Below are positions 1 to 7,417 of a DNA stretch of 23,846 nucleotides, in pieces. Position numbers and translations under genes: made by a program. Below the pieces are notes generated by a model, which was given only the letters and a program-made list of their open reading frames with translations, did no database searches and was not told where the DNA came from. Origin of the DNA: DASVEE01 sp036399695 (GTDB lineage: Bacteria; Acidobacteriota; Thermoanaerobaculia; Gp7-AA8); NCBI GenBank assembly GCA_036399695.1, contig DASWMP010000328.1:1-23846 (forward strand), written 5' to 3'. Within the stretch, counting starts at the first letter, position 1; each line of letters begins with the position of its first letter.

Positions 1-47
1 GTCCGTCCTCCACTCGAGCGCCGGCGCGGAACACCCTCGCCTATTGG

Positions 48-53
48 GATAAT
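48..53 (+). promoter_or_regulatory. Putative -10 element of the antiporter gene
   Basis: GATAAT lies in an unusually AT-rich patch 37 nt upstream of the ATG at 91. No convincing -35 box is visible. A start site about 7 nt downstream would fall inside the palindrome at 54-83, so the message would begin with, or be controlled by, that hairpin. Confidence 0.35.
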
Positions 54-83
54 GTGGGGACAGACAGGAGTGTCTGTCCCCAC
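54..83. repeat. Perfect palindrome, dispersed repeat family, single arm
   Basis: Two perfect 13-nt arms (GTGGGGACAGACA and its complement) flank a GGAG loop. The core GGACAGACA-N4-TGTCTGTCC recurs at 2125-2226, 16050-16164 and 19001-19097. This copy sits between the putative -10 and the start codon of the antiporter gene, so it would form a hairpin at the 5' end of the message. Confidence 0.8.
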
Positions 84-90
84 GTAAACC

Positions 91-2055
91 ATGCATGGCT
101 CGCCGCTGCTCGTCGACATTGCGATCATCCTGATCGCGACGTTCCCGTTGTTGATCATCGGGCGGCGGTTCCGTGTGCCGGAGGTGCTGAGCTACATCGT
201 GGTCGGGATCGCCATCGGGCCACATGCGCTGGCGTTGATCCAGGAGACGGAGCGGGTCGAGACGATCGCCGAACTGGGGGTCGCGCTCATCCTCTTCTTC
301 ATCGGCCTGCACGTGCCGCTCACGCGGCTCAGGACCATGGGGCGGACGGCGTTCCTTTCCGGTCCGATGCAGATGGCGTTGACGACGCTCGTCGTGGCCG
401 TCATCACCGTGGCCATGGGCGGCGCGTGGCGGACCGGGTTGTTCTACGGCTTTCTCGTCAGCCTGGGGTCGACGGCGGTGGTGCTGCCGATCCTCACGGC
501 GCGGGACGAGATCGGCGCGCCGTTCGCCCGGCGCTTTCTCGGGGTCTCGCTGTTCCAGGACCTGGCCGTCATCCCGTTGATGCTGCTCGTGCCGGCCTTC
601 GCGCCGACCGGCGGCAACGCGCCGAGCGGCGGCGCGGTCGTTTCCCGGGTCCTGCTCGCAATGGGCGGCGTCGTCGTGCTGATCATCATCGCCAACGCCG
701 TCGTGCCGCGCATCTTCCGGATGATCGCCGGGATGGGACGGGAGGCCTTCACCGCGGCGTCGGTGATCCTCATCGTCGTCACCATCGCCATCGCCGACCG
801 GATCGGCATCTCCCCGGCGCTCGGCGCTTTCGCCGCCGGCCTGGTCGTCGGCGACACGGAGTTCATCCACGAGATCGAGGTCGTGCTCCGGCCCTTCCGC
901 GACTTCCTCTCCGTGCTCTTCTTCTCGTCCATCGGCATGCTGCTCGATCCGGCGTTCGTGCTGCAGCATCCGCTGCTCATCGCAGCGACCGTCGCCGGCG
1001 TCGTGTTCATCAAGGTGGCGATGTCGTACCCCGCGTTTCGACTATCGCCGTCGATGAAGAGGACGTCGATACGGGCCGCCTTCGCCATGGCCCCCATCGG
1101 CGAGTTCTCCTTCCTCCTTGCGCAGGCGGGGAAGGAGCTGAAGATCCTCGACGATGGCGCGGAGCAGACGTTCGTGGCCGTGGCCGTCGTCACGCTGGCG
1201 GCGACGCCGCTCCTCCTCTCCGGCGGACGCTGGCTGGCCGACCGGATCCACGAGAGCGTCGCCGACGACGAAGCCGATCGCCGGCACGAGGCGCTCAAGC
1301 GGCACATCATCATCGTCGGTTACGGCCTGAACGGGCAGAACGTGGCCCGGGTGCTGGCGTCGACGGGCGTGCGCCACGTGGTGCTCGACGAGGACGCGGA
1401 CCGCGTCGCCGCGGCGCGCCAGGCGCGGAGCCGCGCCATCCTCGCCGACGCCGGCGATCCGGAGGCACTCGTGCTGGCGGGCATCGAGGACGCCGTGGCC
1501 GTCATCGTCGCCATCTCCGATCCGGACGGGACGCGGCGCATCGTCCGCTTCGCCCGCAAGGCGAATCCTCTCGTGCACATCATCGTGCGCACGCGTTACG
1601 TGGCGGAGGTCGAGCACCTGCGCGGCCTCGGCGCCAACGAGATCATCCCCGAGGAATTCGAGACGTCGCTGGAGATCGTGACCAGGACGCTGCGCGTGCT
1701 GTGCGTGCCGCAGAACGTCGTGGCCAATCAGTTGCGGCTCCTGCGCGACGAGGGCTACCGCATGCTGCGCGATCCGGCCGTACGCGCGACCGAGGGGCGG
1801 CGTCTCTCGGCGCTGTTCGCCGCCGGGACCTCGCAGACTTACCTGGTGCTGCCGGATACGTGGGTGGAAGGGCGGAGCATCGAGGAGCTCGGGCTCAACG
1901 AGGAGGGCGTCGGCGTGGCCGCGCTGCTCCGCGACGGCAAAGCGCTCTCGCCGCTCCTGGTCGACGAGCCGCTCCAGGCGGGGGACACGATGCTCCTGGT
2001 CGGCGCCCATGAGGAGCTGACCCGCGGCGTGGCCCGGCTCGAAGGCGGCGGGTAG
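91..2055 (+). CDS. CPA2-family monovalent cation:proton antiporter (KefB/YbaL type) with TrkA-N and TrkA-C domains
   Basis: Inner-membrane antiporter that probably exchanges K+ or Na+ for H+ in pH or electrophile-stress homeostasis. The first ~390 residues are hydrophobic segments of the Na/H exchanger fold, with the CPA2 signatures GSTAVVLPIL near residue 127, Gln156-Asp157 in QDLAVIP and GAFAAGLVVGD near 250. A cytoplasmic Rossmann domain (TrkA-N, ~405-520) carries the nucleotide-binding GYGLNGQN motif. A TrkA-C domain (~570-650) ends the protein. The 654-residue length matches full-length KefB/YbaL proteins. The ATG at 91 has no good Shine-Dalgarno; the only GGAG is in the loop of the upstream palindrome, 20 nt away. 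The gene appears monocistronic. The family is certain; the transported ion cannot be read from sequence. Confidence 0.93.
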   Translation: MHGSPLLVDIAIILIATFPLLIIGRRFRVPEVLSYIVVGIAIGPHALALIQETERVETIAELGVALILFFIGLHVPLTRLRTMGRTAFLSGPMQMALTTLVVAVITVAMGGAWRTGLFYGFLVSLGSTAVVLPILTARDEIGAPFARRFLGVSLFQDLAVIPLMLLVPAFAPTGGNAPSGGAVVSRVLLAMGGVVVLIIIANAVVPRIFRMIAGMGREAFTAASVILIVVTIAIADRIGISPALGAFAAGLVVGDTEFIHEIEVVLRPFRDFLSVLFFSSIGMLLDPAFVLQHPLLIAATVAGVVFIKVAMSYPAFRLSPSMKRTSIRAAFAMAPIGEFSFLLAQAGKELKILDDGAEQTFVAVAVVTLAATPLLLSGGRWLADRIHESVADDEADRRHEALKRHIIIVGYGLNGQNVARVLASTGVRHVVLDEDADRVAAARQARSRAILADAGDPEALVLAGIEDAVAVIVAISDPDGTRRIVRFARKANPLVHIIVRTRYVAEVEHLRGLGANEIIPEEFETSLEIVTRTLRVLCVPQNVVANQLRLLRDEGYRMLRDPAVRATEGRRLSALFAAGTSQTYLVLPDTWVEGRSIEELGLNEEGVGVAALLRDGKALSPLLVDEPLQAGDTMLLVGAHEELTRGVARLEGGG

Positions 2056-2080
2056 CTGACAGGAGTGCCCCCTCTCCACT

Positions 2081-2114
2081 GGTAGGGAATGTTGCGCCCC
2101 ACGTCCCTCCTACC
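2081..2114. terminator. Weak hairpin after the antiporter gene
   Basis: GGTAGGGA at 2081-2088 can pair imperfectly with TCCCTCCTACC at 2104-2114, 26 nt past the stop codon. There is no T-tract, so a role in termination or 3'-end protection is only suggested. Confidence 0.25.
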
Positions 2115-2124
2115 GCCGAGGGGT

Positions 2125-2226
2125 CATGTGGGACAGACACTCCTGTCTGTCCGGCCCACCCCCGAGGTCCTCCAGACAAGCGGCCGTTCGGGTGCACCGG
2201 ACAGACAAGAGTGTCTGTCCCACATG
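2125..2226. repeat. Inverted pair of the dispersed palindrome family
   Basis: Arms at 2125-2154 and 2197-2226 are reverse complements over 29 of 30 positions. Each arm is itself a palindrome with the GGACAGACA-N4-TGTCTGTCC core, so the locus can fold as two small hairpins or one long one. The 42-nt spacer has no recognisable content. Confidence 0.85.
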
Positions 2227-2401
2227 AGGCAAACCTCTAAGTCAACGCCATTGGGGCGTGAGCCCGGGGATGCACAGGTCCGTCCAAAATGAGAGCCGGC
2301 GTGAGCCGGCGCTACATGGTGCAGAGTGCCGACGTCGCGTCTGAAGAGCGGTGGCTGATCTTTTGAGACACCCCCTTGGCGCCGCCGCACTCCGGGATTG
2401 C
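2227..2401. other. Non-coding stretch between repeats
   Basis: I see no gene here. A short direct duplication, AGCCGGCGTGAGCCGGCG, lies at about 2295-2312. The rest looks like degenerate repeat debris. Confidence 0.4.
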
Positions 2402-2521
2402 CCGTCGGGCGCGGGCCGCACCGTTGGTTGGCCAGGCCTCCTCCGTCGATCCAATCGACCTGTCCGGCCACGCGCCGGACAGCAAGCCTGGGCAACCAGC
2501 GGTGCGGTCCGCGCCCGACGG
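2402..2521. repeat. 36-bp inverted repeat
   Basis: Arms at 2402-2437 and 2486-2521 match as reverse complements at 33 of 36 positions. The 48-nt spacer contains a further small hairpin (GTCCGGC..GCCGGAC). The element ends 10 nt from the stop codon of the leftward Spy/CpxP-like gene, so it lies just 3' of that gene. Confidence 0.8.
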
Positions 2522-2530
2522 TCGTGAGTG

Positions 2531-3013
2531 TCAGTGGCGCGGGCCGCGGCCGGGGCCGCGCTCGCGGAGGTAGTCGGCGGCGGCGAGCAGGGCCGCGAAT
2601 TTCGTCTGCTGCTCCGGCGTCAACGTCGCGCTGAACTTGGCCTCGGCCGCGTCGCGAGCCGCGTCGAGCTGACCGTGGAGCGCTTTGAGCTGCAGGACGA
2701 GATTGCCGATGGCTGTCGCATCGCTGCCTTCGAGCGCCGTGTGGAGCTGCTCGGCGAGCGTGTGCTGCTGTTCGCGCAGCGCCTGCGTGCTGGCGCGGAG
2801 CTCCGACTGGACGGTCTGCCATGCCGTGCGCTGCGCGGCCGTGAGGCCGAGATAGTCGGCGACGGCGTTCGGATCGGGGCCGAGACCGGGGATCATCGGG
2901 GCGCCGGCACCTTCGGGAGGCGGCGGACCATGGTGCGGGCCCCGCTGCGCGAAGGCGGCGGTGCCGGCGACGACGAGAACGAGCAGCGCGAGTGCGACGA
3001 ATGAACGTTTCAT
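2531..3013 (-). CDS. Spy/CpxP-family periplasmic protein (LTxxQ motifs)
   Basis: A 160-residue exported protein with a cleavable signal peptide (basic start, hydrophobic core, AFA-Q junction near residue 22). The mature part begins with a His/Pro-rich stretch and then helical sequence holding two LTxxQ motifs, LTAAQ near 57 and LTPEQ near 131, as in Spy, CpxP and ZraP. Known members are periplasmic chaperones, metal binders or repressors of a cognate sensor kinase. The start at 3013 is set by AAAGGA seven nt upstream and by the signal peptide; an in-frame upstream ATG would add a non-hydrophobic leader. It is divergent from the histidine kinase gene, as cpxP is from cpxRA. A role as target or feedback inhibitor of that kinase is inferred from layout. 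Confidence 0.85.
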   Translation of the reverse strand: MKRSFVALALLVLVVAGTAAFAQRGPHHGPPPPEGAGAPMIPGLGPDPNAVADYLGLTAAQRTAWQTVQSELRASTQALREQQHTLAEQLHTALEGSDATAIGNLVLQLKALHGQLDAARDAAEAKFSATLTPEQQTKFAALLAAADYLRERGPGRGPRH

Positions 3014-3083
3014 GTGTGATTCCTTTCGACCGTCATCATCGGCTCGCCGCCGGGAGCGCGCTTCATGACGACGCAAGGTCCTC

Positions 3084-3097
3084 GTAAGAAACGTAAA
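3084..3097. promoter_or_regulatory. CpxR-box-like direct repeat in divergent promoter
   Basis: GTAAG-AAAC-GTAAA lies between the divergent Spy/CpxP-like and kinase genes, in the only AT-rich part of the gap. OmpR-family regulators bind tandem half-sites, and the enterobacterial CpxR box is GTAAA-N(4-8)-GTAAA. The resemblance is direct; binding by the neighbouring response regulator is inferred. Confidence 0.45.
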
Positions 3098-3136
3098 ACC
3101 TCGGCGGGGCAGAACCGGAGCGTGAGAGCGGGGCGT

Positions 3137-3142
3137 TACACT
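3137..3142 (+). promoter_or_regulatory. -10-like TACACT of the histidine kinase gene
   Basis: TACACT is followed by exactly 8 nt and then the ATG at 3151. Transcription would begin at or next to the start codon, implying a leaderless mRNA. No Shine-Dalgarno is present. Confidence 0.5.
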
Positions 3143-3150
3143 CGCGGCCG

Positions 3151-4719
3151 ATGCGTCTCGTCACCGTCATGCTGGCGCTGCTCATCGCGGGCCTGGCCGT
3201 GCTCGCGACACTGCAGTACCGCTGGATCGATCGCGTCTCCGACGCCGAGCGGCAGCAGATCCACCGCAACCTGGAATTCGCCGGAAGGCGCTTCACCGAA
3301 GACTTTGCCGTCGAGCTCCAGCAGGCCTTCGATGCGTTCGTCCGCGATGAAGAGGAGGACGTCTTCACCCGCTACGACGAATGGAAGCGCCGCGCGCCTC
3401 ATCCGCGGCTGATCGCCGGCATCTACACCATGACTGAAGGGGAGGTACAGCGGGTCGACCTGGAGACGGGCGAGCTCACTCCCGCCGAGCTACCGCTCCG
3501 CCGTCCGCCCGGTCAGCGGCGCGGTCCGCCGCCCGGAGAGATGCGCGGACCGTTCCACCCGGACGAGCTGGCGCTGCTGGTGTTGCGCGGCCCGCCGCCG
3601 CAGCCCGACCCTCTGGCGCTCCGCAACGCGACGCTGCTCATGCTCGATCGCACGGAGCTGATGCAGGTCATCCTGCCGGAGCTGACGAAACGTCACTTCG
3701 CCATGACGGACGTGGCGCTCATCGGCGGTGAGACGTTTCGCTACCAGTCGAACCCCGCCTGGCCGGACGGGAGCACGCCGCCCGACCTCGAGCTGCCGTT
3801 CGCGCCGATGCCGGGACGCGGCGAGCCGCGGCGCCCGCCCTCGGTATTCGACGAAGACCCCCCGCCGCCGCGCGCGCCGATGCGTCTCCTCGTGCGCCGC
3901 CAGAACGGGGGAGTGGACGCAACCATCGCCGACGCTCGCAGGCGCAATCTCGCGCTCAGTTTCGGCATCCTGCTCATCCTCGCCGCGACGATCGCCGTCC
4001 TGCTCGCGCTGCTGCGCCGCGCGGAGCGCATGCGCCTGCAGCAGACGGAGTTCGTGGCCGCCATGAGTCACGAGCTCAACACCCCCGTGGCCGCGCTCCG
4101 CTCCGCGGGAGAGAACCTGCGCGACGGCATCGTCGTCGAGCAGGAGCGCGTCGTCCGCTACGGCAATACGATCGTCCGCGAGGCCTCGCGCCTCGGCGAG
4201 ATGCTCGGCCAGGTGCTGGAGTACGCCGGCATGCAGGCGCGGCGCACCGAGCCGGCGCGCGAGAGCGTCGACGTCGCCGGCGTCATCGAGCAGGCGGTGG
4301 CGCAATGCCGCTTTCTCGTCGACGGCACGGCCATCGAGGTCGCGGTGAACGTCGAGCCGTCGCTGCCGCCGGTCTCCGGCGATCCGAAAGCGCTCACCGC
4401 TGCGGTGCAGAATCTCCTCGCCAATGCCATCCGCTACGGCGGCAGCGGCGGGTGGGTCGGCGTGCGCGCGGCGCGCGAGCGCAACGGCGACGTCTGCATC
4501 ACGGTGGAGGATCGCGGTCCCGGCATCGACAGCCACGACGCGTCCCACGTCTTCGAGCCGTTCTACCGCGGCCGTAATCAGTCGTCGACACGCGGCGCCG
4601 GCCTCGGTCTGTCCATCGTGCAGCGCGTCGTGCAGGCGCACGGCGGACGCGTGGCCCTGGCGCGCCGCGATGCGGGGGCGGCGTTCACCATCCAACTGCC
4701 GGCGGTGCGCCATGCCTGA
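3151..4719 (+). CDS. Membrane sensor histidine kinase
   Basis: The sensor half of a two-component system, 522 residues. A membrane helix at ~3-20 and another at ~270-292 bracket a ~250-residue extracytoplasmic domain rich in Pro and Arg (RRPPGQRRGPPPGE near 116 and a Pro/Arg cluster near 245), which fits sensing of envelope or metal stress. The cytoplasmic part has HisKA with the phosphoacceptor His307 in SHELNTP (the usual Arg is Asn), then HATPase_c with N-box Asn421/Asn425, G1 DRGPGID, F-box FEPFYRG and G2 GAGLGLSIV. I see no clear HAMP domain. It overlaps the response regulator by 8 nt, so the two are translationally coupled. The divergent Spy/CpxP-like gene is the likely partner. Confidence 0.93.
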   Translation: MRLVTVMLALLIAGLAVLATLQYRWIDRVSDAERQQIHRNLEFAGRRFTEDFAVELQQAFDAFVRDEEEDVFTRYDEWKRRAPHPRLIAGIYTMTEGEVQRVDLETGELTPAELPLRRPPGQRRGPPPGEMRGPFHPDELALLVLRGPPPQPDPLALRNATLLMLDRTELMQVILPELTKRHFAMTDVALIGGETFRYQSNPAWPDGSTPPDLELPFAPMPGRGEPRRPPSVFDEDPPPPRAPMRLLVRRQNGGVDATIADARRRNLALSFGILLILAATIAVLLALLRRAERMRLQQTEFVAAMSHELNTPVAALRSAGENLRDGIVVEQERVVRYGNTIVREASRLGEMLGQVLEYAGMQARRTEPARESVDVAGVIEQAVAQCRFLVDGTAIEVAVNVEPSLPPVSGDPKALTAAVQNLLANAIRYGGSGGWVGVRAARERNGDVCITVEDRGPGIDSHDASHVFEPFYRGRNQSSTRGAGLGLSIVQRVVQAHGGRVALARRDAGAAFTIQLPAVRHA

Positions 4720-5401
4720 GCGCCGCATTCTGCTCGTCGAGGACGAGGAAGCGCTGATCCTTACGCTGCAGGACCGCTTCGTCAGCGAAGGCTACGACGT
4801 CACGGTGGCGAGCGACGGCGAGCTGGCCCTCGAGCTCGGCACGCGCAAGCCCTTCGACGCCATCGTGCTCGACGTGGCGCTGCCGAAGAAGAACGGCTTC
4901 GACGTCTGCCGCGATCTCCGGACGCAAGGGGTGCAGACGCCGATCCTCATGCTCACCGCGCGCGGGCAGCTCATCGACCGCGTCCTCGGCCTGAAGCTCG
5001 GCGCCGACGATTACCTGACGAAGCCCTTCGAGATGATGGAGCTGCTGGCGCGCATGGAAGCGCTGCTCCGCCGCGCCCGGACGCTGACGGCGAGCAGCGC
5101 CGACGCTTATTCATTCGGGGACGTCGAGGTCGACTTCCGCCGCGCCGAGGTCAGGCGCCGCGGGGCGCCGCTGGAGCTGTCGGGACTGGAGCTCAAGCTG
5201 TTGCGATACCTCGTCGAGCATCGCGGGGCGGTGCTGTCGCGGGACGAGCTGCTGGAGAAGGTGTGGGGCTACGACGCCACCCCGGTGACGCGTACGGTCG
5301 ACGTACACATCGCGTCACTGCGGCAGAAGCTCGAGCCGAATCCAGCCCGGCCCGAGCTCATCATCACGGTGCACGGGATGGGCTACAAGTTCGTCGGGTG
5401 A
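4712..5401 (+). CDS. OmpR/PhoB-family response regulator
   Basis: A 229-residue regulator. The receiver domain (~4-117) has the acidic pair Asp11/Glu12, phosphoacceptor Asp54 in VLDVALP, Thr82 and Lys104 in TKPF. A winged-helix DNA-binding domain (~135-228) ends in the usual TVHGMGYKF strand. The ATG at 4712 overlaps the kinase stop, and the coding frame continues upstream only as an out-of-frame shadow of the kinase. Its probable targets include the divergent promoter with the GTAAG/GTAAA repeat. The last 19 nt overlap the convergent small membrane protein gene. Confidence 0.95.
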   Translation: MPERRILLVEDEEALILTLQDRFVSEGYDVTVASDGELALELGTRKPFDAIVLDVALPKKNGFDVCRDLRTQGVQTPILMLTARGQLIDRVLGLKLGADDYLTKPFEMMELLARMEALLRRARTLTASSADAYSFGDVEVDFRRAEVRRRGAPLELSGLELKLLRYLVEHRGAVLSRDELLEKVWGYDATPVTRTVDVHIASLRQKLEPNPARPELIITVHGMGYKFVG

Positions 5402-5634
5402 GGACGCCCGAAGCGCCGCTGCACCTTCTTCACTTCCCACGTCACGACGCCCGCGCCGATGGCCAGCAGGATCGCGCCGACGATGATCTTGACGAGGCCG
5501 CTCGCCGCCTTCGCCGCCAGGCTGAAGAGGAAGGCGCCGCCGATCAGGGTGGCGACGCTCAGGACACCCGCACGGACGGCGATGCCTTTGGCCGTATCGC
5601 GGAGAGACATGTGCTCGGTTTCATAGGTGGTCAT
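5383..5634 (-). CDS. Small two-helix membrane protein, unknown
   Basis: 83 residues from the ATG at 5634. Two hydrophobic segments (~23-44 and ~47-66) follow a short polar start and precede a basic tail (KKVQRRFGRPH), so an inner-membrane hairpin with cytoplasmic ends is likely. GGGAG lies almost directly against the ATG at 5634, which is too close to be ideal; an ATG at 5610 is a workable alternative. The gene converges on, and overlaps by 19 nt, the response regulator gene, and it is divergent from the VOC gene 40 nt away. I do not recognise a named family. Orderly amphipathic composition supports a real gene. Confidence 0.6.
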   Translation of the reverse strand: MTTYETEHMSLRDTAKGIAVRAGVLSVATLIGGAFLFSLAAKAASGLVKIIVGAILLAIGAGVVTWEVKKVQRRFGRPHPTNL

Positions 5635-5660
5635 ACTCCCTGGTAGAGCAACGAGCGTGC

Positions 5661-5666
5661 TACTTT
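5661..5666 (+). promoter_or_regulatory. -10-like TACTTT of the VOC gene
   Basis: TACTTT is separated by 8 nt from the ATG at 5675, the same spacing as at the histidine kinase. No Shine-Dalgarno is present, consistent with a leaderless message. Confidence 0.45.
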
Positions 5667-5674
5667 GCGCCTCC

Positions 5675-6058
5675 ATGACGACGCATAAGCCAACTTCTTA
5701 CAACACGGCCTCACCCTATCTGATTGTCAACGGCGCGAGCGCCACGATCGAGTTCCTCAAGAGCGTTTTCGGTGCCGTCGAGCTGCGCCGTTACCCCGGC
5801 GAAGACGGCCGCCTCATGCACGCCGAGGTGCGCCTGGACGACACCGTGATCATGCTCGCGGATTCGGTCGAGAACTGGCCGGCCGTCCCGTCGATGGTGC
5901 ACGTCTACGTGCCGGACGTGGACGACACCTACCGCCGCGCCCTCGCCGCCGGCGCCACGAGCGTGCAGGAGCCGGTGAAGAAAGCGGATGAAGACAAACG
6001 CGGCGGCGTCAAAGACGCCGGCGGCACCACGTGGTGGATTGCCACGAAGATGGAGTAG
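5675..6058 (+). CDS. VOC (glyoxalase/bleomycin-resistance/PhnB-like) family protein
   Basis: 127 residues forming one vicinal-oxygen-chelate unit: SPYLIVNGASATIEFLKSVFGA opens the first beta-alpha-beta module, GRLMHAEVRLDDTVIMLAD is its metal-site strand (His49), and MVHVYVPDVDDTYRRALAAGA opens the second. Pattern and length match PhnB-like YCII/VOC proteins that dimerise. Substrate cannot be predicted; members include isomerases, dioxygenases and drug-binding proteins. The start at 5675 is preferred over an upstream in-frame GTG because the family's N-terminus begins here and a -10-like element lies 8 nt upstream. Confidence 0.85.
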   Translation: MTTHKPTSYNTASPYLIVNGASATIEFLKSVFGAVELRRYPGEDGRLMHAEVRLDDTVIMLADSVENWPAVPSMVHVYVPDVDDTYRRALAAGATSVQEPVKKADEDKRGGVKDAGGTTWWIATKME

Positions 6059-6070
6059 GGCGGCACCGAT

Positions 6071-6151
6071 GGGGCCAATAGGGCCTATGGGACCTATGGG
6101 ACAGATCTGGCCATCACCGAGCCCATAGGTCGCATAGGTCCTATTGGTCCC
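6071..6151. repeat. Long hairpin, 30-nt arms
   Basis: Arms at 6071-6100 and 6122-6151 are reverse complements at 27 of 30 positions; two of the three mismatches would be G-U pairs in RNA. The loop is 21 nt. Each arm is built from short repeats of ACCTATGGG type. It starts 12 nt after the VOC stop codon and has no T-tract. It may be a 3'-end hairpin or a mobile palindromic element. Confidence 0.8.
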
Positions 6152-6195
6152 GTCGTCCTCCACAGCTCCCCGCGCTATCCCGCCCACCTGTGGGC

Positions 6196-6201
6196 TACAC
6201 T
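6196..6201 (+). promoter_or_regulatory. -10-like TACACT of the DUF3024 gene
   Basis: TACACT lies 6 nt before the GTG at 6208. This favours GTG 6208 over the GTG at 6190, which would start upstream of the promoter element. Confidence 0.45.
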
Positions 6202-6207
6202 TCCCGC

Positions 6208-6552
6208 GTGTCTATACCAGCAAACGTGCGTGAGGATGCCGAAACGGCGCTCACGGAATTCTGTAAACAACACTCGTCCGGCACCGTCTCCGACCAGCTC
6301 CGCTATAAGTACGAGCTGGTCGCCAGTGCCGCCATCCTGCTCGCCGAACGGCCCGGCTTCATGAATCCGGCGGAGTGGGCGTCGGTGCCGGTGGCGAAGT
6401 TCCGCTACTCGGAAGCGCGGGGCTCCTGGTCGCTCTACTGGTCGGACTCGAACGCGCGGTGGCACCGCCTGTCGAATGTGCCGGCGGGGAGTATCCGCTC
6501 GCTGCTCCAGGCGGTCGAGACTGACGCCGCCGGCGTGTTCTGGGGGAAGTGA
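6208..6552 (+). CDS. DUF3024-family protein
   Basis: A 114-residue cytoplasmic protein with the DUF3024 pattern: an N-terminal helical part ending FCKQH, then LRYKYELVASAAILLAERP, a KFRYSEARGSWSLYW strand pair, SNARWHRL, and the closing TDAAGVFWG. Function of the family is unknown. The start is uncertain: GTG 6208 fits the leaderless spacing, and GTG 6190 would add six residues. It converges on the cytochrome gene with 13 nt between the stops. Confidence 0.8.
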   Translation: MSIPANVREDAETALTEFCKQHSSGTVSDQLRYKYELVASAAILLAERPGFMNPAEWASVPVAKFRYSEARGSWSLYWSDSNARWHRLSNVPAGSIRSLLQAVETDAAGVFWGK

Positions 6553-6565
6553 CGGGGGCGCACCT

Positions 6566-7357
6566 TCATCGCCGGCCGCGACGACGTCCGCGGCCGCGGT
6601 CTTCGCCGTCGCGTTCTTCTTTTTCTTCGTCGTCGTGATCGTCGGCTTCACCGCGGGTGGCGGAGAGGTAGGCCGCGGCGGCGAGGCGTTCCTCCTCGGA
6701 GATCGGCTCCTTGCCCGGGATTTCGAGGGAGAAGCGTTGCATCTCTCGCGTGATGCGGTCCCACTTACGGGCATCTTCCCGCTCCTCGGCGATGACGGAC
6801 GCGCCGTGGCACTGGTTGCATTTGTTCGCGACGACGTCCCGTCCTCGCTGTAGCTCGGGCGTCAGTGGCGTCAGCGGCTGGATGACCCGCCACGCCGGAA
6901 TGACGCCGAGGGCGACGACGAGGAGCGTGGTGGCGGCGAGCGTGCCGCCGATCCAGGGGAGGCGATGGCCGAAGCGTTGGAACCGGCGGATGACGGCGAT
7001 CTTCACCGCCAGCAACACACCCACCGCCACGCCCAGCGCGCCGTGCGCGGCACTCCAGGCGGTGACGACACGGAACTCCCACATCCGCGGCAGCATCTCG
7101 ACGAGCAGCGCGAGATACGTGAGCACGAACAGATAACCGAGGGCGCGGTGGATGTTCGTGGGCATGCGAGGGGCGGTGGAGACACCGTGCGGATCGCGTC
7201 CCGTGGGATCGGGCTTCATCGGGAAGCGCCACAGCCAGGCCATGAGGGCGGCATTCACGATGGCGATGGAGGCCATGAGGAGGCCGAGCCAGATGGTGTG
7301 CTGCATGGTCATGCCGTGAGCGTGTGAGCCGCAATCGTGCCCGGTGCTCTTGCCCAT
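6566..7357 (-). CDS. Membrane cytochrome: four-helix b-type-like domain fused to a cytochrome c domain
   Basis: 263 residues. A short His/Cys-rich start (HDCGSHAHG) precedes four predicted membrane helices (~22-43, 69-89, 102-122, 136-156). His70 and His105 at the starts of helices 2 and 3 could bind heme b, as in b561-like proteins. A C-terminal cytochrome c domain has C180-NQ-C183-H184, with Met206 as a candidate axial ligand, and then a very charged tail. It could pass electrons between the quinone pool and the periplasm. It is divergent from the copper amine oxidase gene, 60 nt apart. The start at 7357 lacks a clear ribosome site; ATG 7312 is possible. The c domain is certain; heme b is inferred. 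Confidence 0.75.
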   Translation of the reverse strand: MGKSTGHDCGSHAHGMTMQHTIWLGLLMASIAIVNAALMAWLWRFPMKPDPTGRDPHGVSTAPRMPTNIHRALGYLFVLTYLALLVEMLPRMWEFRVVTAWSAAHGALGVAVGVLLAVKIAVIRRFQRFGHRLPWIGGTLAATTLLVVALGVIPAWRVIQPLTPLTPELQRGRDVVANKCNQCHGASVIAEEREDARKWDRITREMQRFSLEIPGKEPISEEERLAAAAYLSATRGEADDHDDEEKEERDGEDRGRGRRRGRR

Positions 7358-7379
7358 TGCCGCGTCGCAGCCGCTGGGG

Positions 7380-7385
7380 TAGTGT
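7380..7385 (+). promoter_or_regulatory. Putative -10 of the amine oxidase gene
   Basis: TAGTGT lies 32 nt upstream of the ATG at 7418, in the short gap between divergent genes. A GGAGGG ribosome site sits at 7409-7414. The leftward gene must share this region. Confidence 0.3.
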
Positions 7386-7417
7386 CCCTCGATCGAACGG
7401 CTGTTTTCGGAGGGTGG

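Noticed and set aside
54..2012. A 652-codon Arg/Ala/Gly-rich open frame on the plus strand over the antiporter gene
   Set aside because: It is the +1-shifted shadow of a clear CPA2 antiporter; long shadows are expected at this GC content.
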